Assembly: GCA_947500435.1 (NCBI GenBank)
Contig: CANMRV010000004.1
Location: 310,001 to 374,000 of the forward strand
From: an uncultured Flavobacteriaceae bacterium
GTDB lineage: Bacteria > Bacteroidota > Bacteroidia > Flavobacteriales > Flavobacteriaceae
Length of the DNA: 64,000 bases
Direction: 5' to 3'
A program made the position numbers and the translations under genes. The notes below the pieces were generated by a model. The model was not told where the DNA came from. It saw nothing but the letters and a program-made list of their open reading frames with translations, and did not search any database. Shown here piece by piece: positions 61,737-64,000 of this stretch (positions are counted from its first letter, which is position 1; each line of letters begins with the position of its first letter).

Positions 61737-62758
61737 TCCGCAATAGTACCAAAGAAAAATTGAATTTGCTCTTGATCTCCTTTTTTATATGCTTTATAGG
61801 GTTCGGAAAGTTGGAATAAGAACCATTTGACAATTCCAGCAAAAGGGCGCGTAAAGAAGCGTTGAACCTTTGGTACGGAAGCATCAAAGCGTTTAAAATA
61901 CGATGCGATATTATCGGACCGAAAGTGTAAAATGTCTTCAAGTTCATCTCCATCCATAAAATGCCCGCAATGGAAATTTTGGGTAGCGAAGGCATAGGTT
62001 GGAAAGTTCACCTTTCCCAAACCGAAGGCGTTAAATGCTTTGGATAAGAAATCGAAGTAACTAATTCGACACGCTTCTCCGCCACCCAAATTAAAAACCC
62101 TTCCAGTCAATGCTTCTGCGTGATTTAAAGCATTCACAAAGGCTCTGGCTGTATCGCGAACGGTGGCAATTTCGAAGGGCGTTTCTAAAGGCATATGAAA
62201 CATCAGTTTTGATAGCTTATGGTTGCCGACACCCATAATCGCCGTTAGCCGAAAAATGCTCCAATTCAATTTGCTGGACTTGATTATTGTTTCCGCTTCA
62301 ACTTTCGTTTTGGAATACGTATCATGCTCCAAACCTTTGGGTGGATCACTAACGCGAATATCAGGGTCTTTGATACGATCTCCGTAAATGGCGATGGAGG
62401 AACTAAACAAAAGCAAGGCATTTGGGCATTCAGCCTCCATACTTCTGACGATATGCTCTGTACCACTCACATTTACCTCATGCACAAGTTCATCATTGTC
62501 ATTTTCGACGGTCGGTATCACTGCCGCAAGGTGAATAACAATATCTTGATGTTGCACCGCCTTTTGAACATCATCGCGATTCGTAATATCACCGTAAACC
62601 ACTCTGATTTTATCACCTAAGGGTTTTAAAACCCTTTTGGTATGAGTAGAATCACGGACTAAAACAGTGACGCCATCAAGTGTATTGGCGGCATGTAATT
62701 GTTTGAGCACTTCCGAACCTATAGCACCCGTTGCCCCTGTGAGCAGGATTTTTTTCAT
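61733..62758 (-). CDS. NAD-dependent epimerase / 3-beta-HSD-like protein
   Basis: The 341-residue extended SDR has KILLTGATGAIGSEVLKQL (GxxGxxG), VVYGDITNRDDVQKAV, VIHLAAVIPTV, LLFSSSIAIYGD and YxxxK as YSKTKVEAE. FNLGGGEACRISYFDFLSKAF and a C-terminal hydrophobic-basic region follow. The 3-beta-hydroxysteroid dehydrogenase/epimerase branch is likely, the more so beside a 5-alpha-reductase-like gene. The substrate could also be another alcohol or ketone, such as a hopanoid, carotenoid or polyketide. Confidence 0.85.
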   Translation of the reverse strand: MKKILLTGATGAIGSEVLKQLHAANTLDGVTVLVRDSTHTKRVLKPLGDKIRVVYGDITNRDDVQKAVQHQDIVIHLAAVIPTVENDNDELVHEVNVSGTEHIVRSMEAECPNALLLFSSSIAIYGDRIKDPDIRVSDPPKGLEHDTYSKTKVEAETIIKSSKLNWSIFRLTAIMGVGNHKLSKLMFHMPLETPFEIATVRDTARAFVNALNHAEALTGRVFNLGGGEACRISYFDFLSKAFNAFGLGKVNFPTYAFATQNFHCGHFMDGDELEDILHFRSDNIASYFKRFDASVPKVQRFFTRPFAGIVKWFLFQLSEPYKAYKKGDQEQIQFFFGTIAE

Positions 62759-62862
62759 TTATAGCTTTTTGGATTTAGAAGCAGGTAGCTTATGGTCAGA
62801 TGTACAAATGCAGATGGTTTCAAGCACTTAAATTGCTGTTTTTTTCCTTGTTAAGGATAGTT

Positions 62863-63861
62863 TTATTCTAAACTATTAATTCTATCATTCAACTTTTTTA
62901 ATTTTTTGATTAGATTTTCAAATGAATCAGTTTTTCCATAGAACATACTTTCTTTCATTGCTTCATAATCTTTTTCGTAATCACCTATTATTTCTTTTGG
63001 TGGAATAAAGTTTAAAGTATCGTGAATATGTGTACTATAATCCACCCAGGAAACTCTTGTCAATTTACTTCTATGTTCTATAATAGTTGTATACAATTCT
63101 TTGTTAGTAATTGCTTCTTCCAAATACTCTCTTTCCATAAGTCTAGAAATGTCATAAAGATGTCTTGTCAATCTTTCACTTCTGATTTTTCTGTCTTTTG
63201 GCTTCTGAAATTCTTCATGCAATAAGAACATCTTTTCAATTAAAGTTCTAGTTGGAATTACGGTAGGAATAATAATTGGCTGATCTATGAAATTTTCATT
63301 CGGAAAAACTTCACTTATAAGAGAGGATAACTCTTTATTTTCAAACGGTTCAATAAGTGACCTTGAACTAATTTCAACTAATATTCTGGGTTGAAGATAT
63401 TCTTGTTGCTCAACTAATGATATATATCTTAATTCTATTGCTAATGGATCTGTGTCAGATTCTTCAAATTCAGTAACACTTAATTCAAATTCTTTCACTC
63501 CATTTTTTAAAAGTGCTTCTTTAAGAAGGATATGGAATTTTTCGGAGACATACTTGCAGGATGCTTTTCTAAGGTTCTTAACTTGAGTTCTAGTTAACTC
63601 TCCTTCGAATCCAAAAAAAGATCTGTCTATTGCTAAATCAATATCTTCTGAAAACCTTTCTATGATTCCCCAAGCCTTACTTAAAGATGTCCCTCCTTTG
63701 AATACTAAATGTTTAGCGATTTCTGTTGAAAATATTGCTTGCAAAGCAATCATTACCCATAAATCTTTTTCGACAGCAACGGGAAGTAATCCAGTCTTAG
63801 TGCTTACTTGATTTATCACAATTCTCCTTTCTTCCTCGGATAATTTAAACCATTCTTCCAT
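62863..63861 (-). CDS. AbiEii-type nucleotidyltransferase toxin
   Basis: The 332-residue protein has the nucleotidyltransferase core of AbiEii/AbiGii toxins: KHLVFKGGTSLSKAWGIIERFSEDIDLAI, with GG-TSLSK and the metal-binding S-x-D-x-D. Further conserved parts are LEVGFP-like VEISSRSLIEPFENKEL and PTRTLIEKMFLLHEEFQKPKDRKIRSERLTRHLYDI. AbiEii blocks growth by modifying RNA or protein with nucleotides, neutralised by AbiEi. An upstream gene ends 6 bases before it. A role in phage defence is inferred from the family. Confidence 0.88.
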   Translation of the reverse strand: MEEWFKLSEEERRIVINQVSTKTGLLPVAVEKDLWVMIALQAIFSTEIAKHLVFKGGTSLSKAWGIIERFSEDIDLAIDRSFFGFEGELTRTQVKNLRKASCKYVSEKFHILLKEALLKNGVKEFELSVTEFEESDTDPLAIELRYISLVEQQEYLQPRILVEISSRSLIEPFENKELSSLISEVFPNENFIDQPIIIPTVIPTRTLIEKMFLLHEEFQKPKDRKIRSERLTRHLYDISRLMEREYLEEAITNKELYTTIIEHRSKLTRVSWVDYSTHIHDTLNFIPPKEIIGDYEKDYEAMKESMFYGKTDSFENLIKKLKKLNDRINSLE

Positions 63862-63867
63862 TACCTA

Positions 63868-64000
63868 TCATTCCATTAATTTTTTAATTATGTCAGCTAT
63901 CCATTGAGGTGCAAGTTTCATATCATGTATTATGACATCTTTATCGATGGTCAATAATATCTGTTTTATGCGTTCTTTGACTTTTGATTCTATATTTTCT
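63868..64000 (-). CDS. Partial gene upstream of the toxin, possible antitoxin
   Basis: Only the last ~43 codons are in the window, ending in IKKLME-stop at 63868, 6 bases before the toxin start. The visible part is helical and charged (ENIESKVKERIKQILLTIDK, DMKLAPQWIADIIKKLM). Gene order and spacing fit an AbiEi-type antitoxin, but the fragment is too short to recognise a family. Confidence 0.6.
   Translation of the reverse strand, partial: ENIESKVKERIKQILLTIDKDVIIHDMKLAPQWIADIIKKLME

Overview
The window comes from a marine-type member of the Bacteroidetes, most likely a Flavobacteriaceae. The evidence is: two proteins with the gliding-motility/type IX secretion type B C-terminal domain; many lipoproteins of the SCxxDD style; a Rho factor with a long low-complexity linker; promoters of the TAnnTTTG type; low GC; and the local order folP-cdaA / DUF1599-BT_3928-tpiA. 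No plasmid, phage or insertion sequence gene was recognised.

Layout. (1) 0-30 kb is mostly core genome: a partial alpha/beta hydrolase, a DUF192 lipoprotein, lgt, yidD, cysS, folE, two type B sorting-domain proteins, an OmpP1/FadL-like outer membrane protein, a Gly/Trp- and Ser/Arg-rich lipoprotein, proS, two tRNA-Glu genes, rpsT, two tandem membrane paralogues, rho, truA, an ABC exporter, cdaA, folP, tpiA, prmA and clpS. (2) 27.5-39.4 kb is a compact glucan locus. It holds a membrane-spanning propeller/LuxR regulator, a surface GH16 beta-glucanase with a foreign domain inserted in its catalytic fold, a sugar MFS porter, a clan GH-A lipoprotein glycosidase (GH158-like) and a 1156-residue glycoside phosphorylase of the GH94/GH149/GH161 type. 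Together they suggest that beta-1,3-glucan (laminarin) is cut at the surface, imported by an MFS porter and cleaved by phosphate in the cytoplasm, without a SusC/SusD pair. (3) 39.4-40.9 kb holds a split YeeE/YedE sulfur transporter and a lipoprotein. (4) 41-52 kb is a uronate-type locus: ThuA, two exported Gfo/Idh/MocA oxidoreductases, a mannonate-oxidoreductase-like SDR, UxuA, a complete TRAP transporter and a dehydrogenase-like protein with a cytochrome c domain. A perfect 14-bp palindrome lies in its divergent promoter region.

(5) 52-64 kb is accessory. It holds an MFS transporter divergent from a Crp/Fnr regulator, a RibD-C reductase, an epoxide-hydrolase-like protein fused to a DUF6624-like tail, an SDR, small conserved proteins (DUF2200, VOC, MORN-like), a duplicated C_GCAxxG_C_C protein, an overlapping pair of 3-beta-HSD-like and steroid 5-alpha-reductase-like genes, and an AbiEii-type nucleotidyltransferase toxin with the end of its upstream partner. 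Its intergenic gaps carry a family of short palindromic repeats close to the 3' ends of genes, and a decayed 39-bp copy of the 3' end of the reductase gene.

Limits: all calls come from reading the sequence and remembered family features. No database search, structure prediction or genome-wide repeat count was possible. Long gene-free stretches are few. The 12779-13178 gap holds the tRNA genes and their promoter, and the 30415-30711 gap holds candidate operators.
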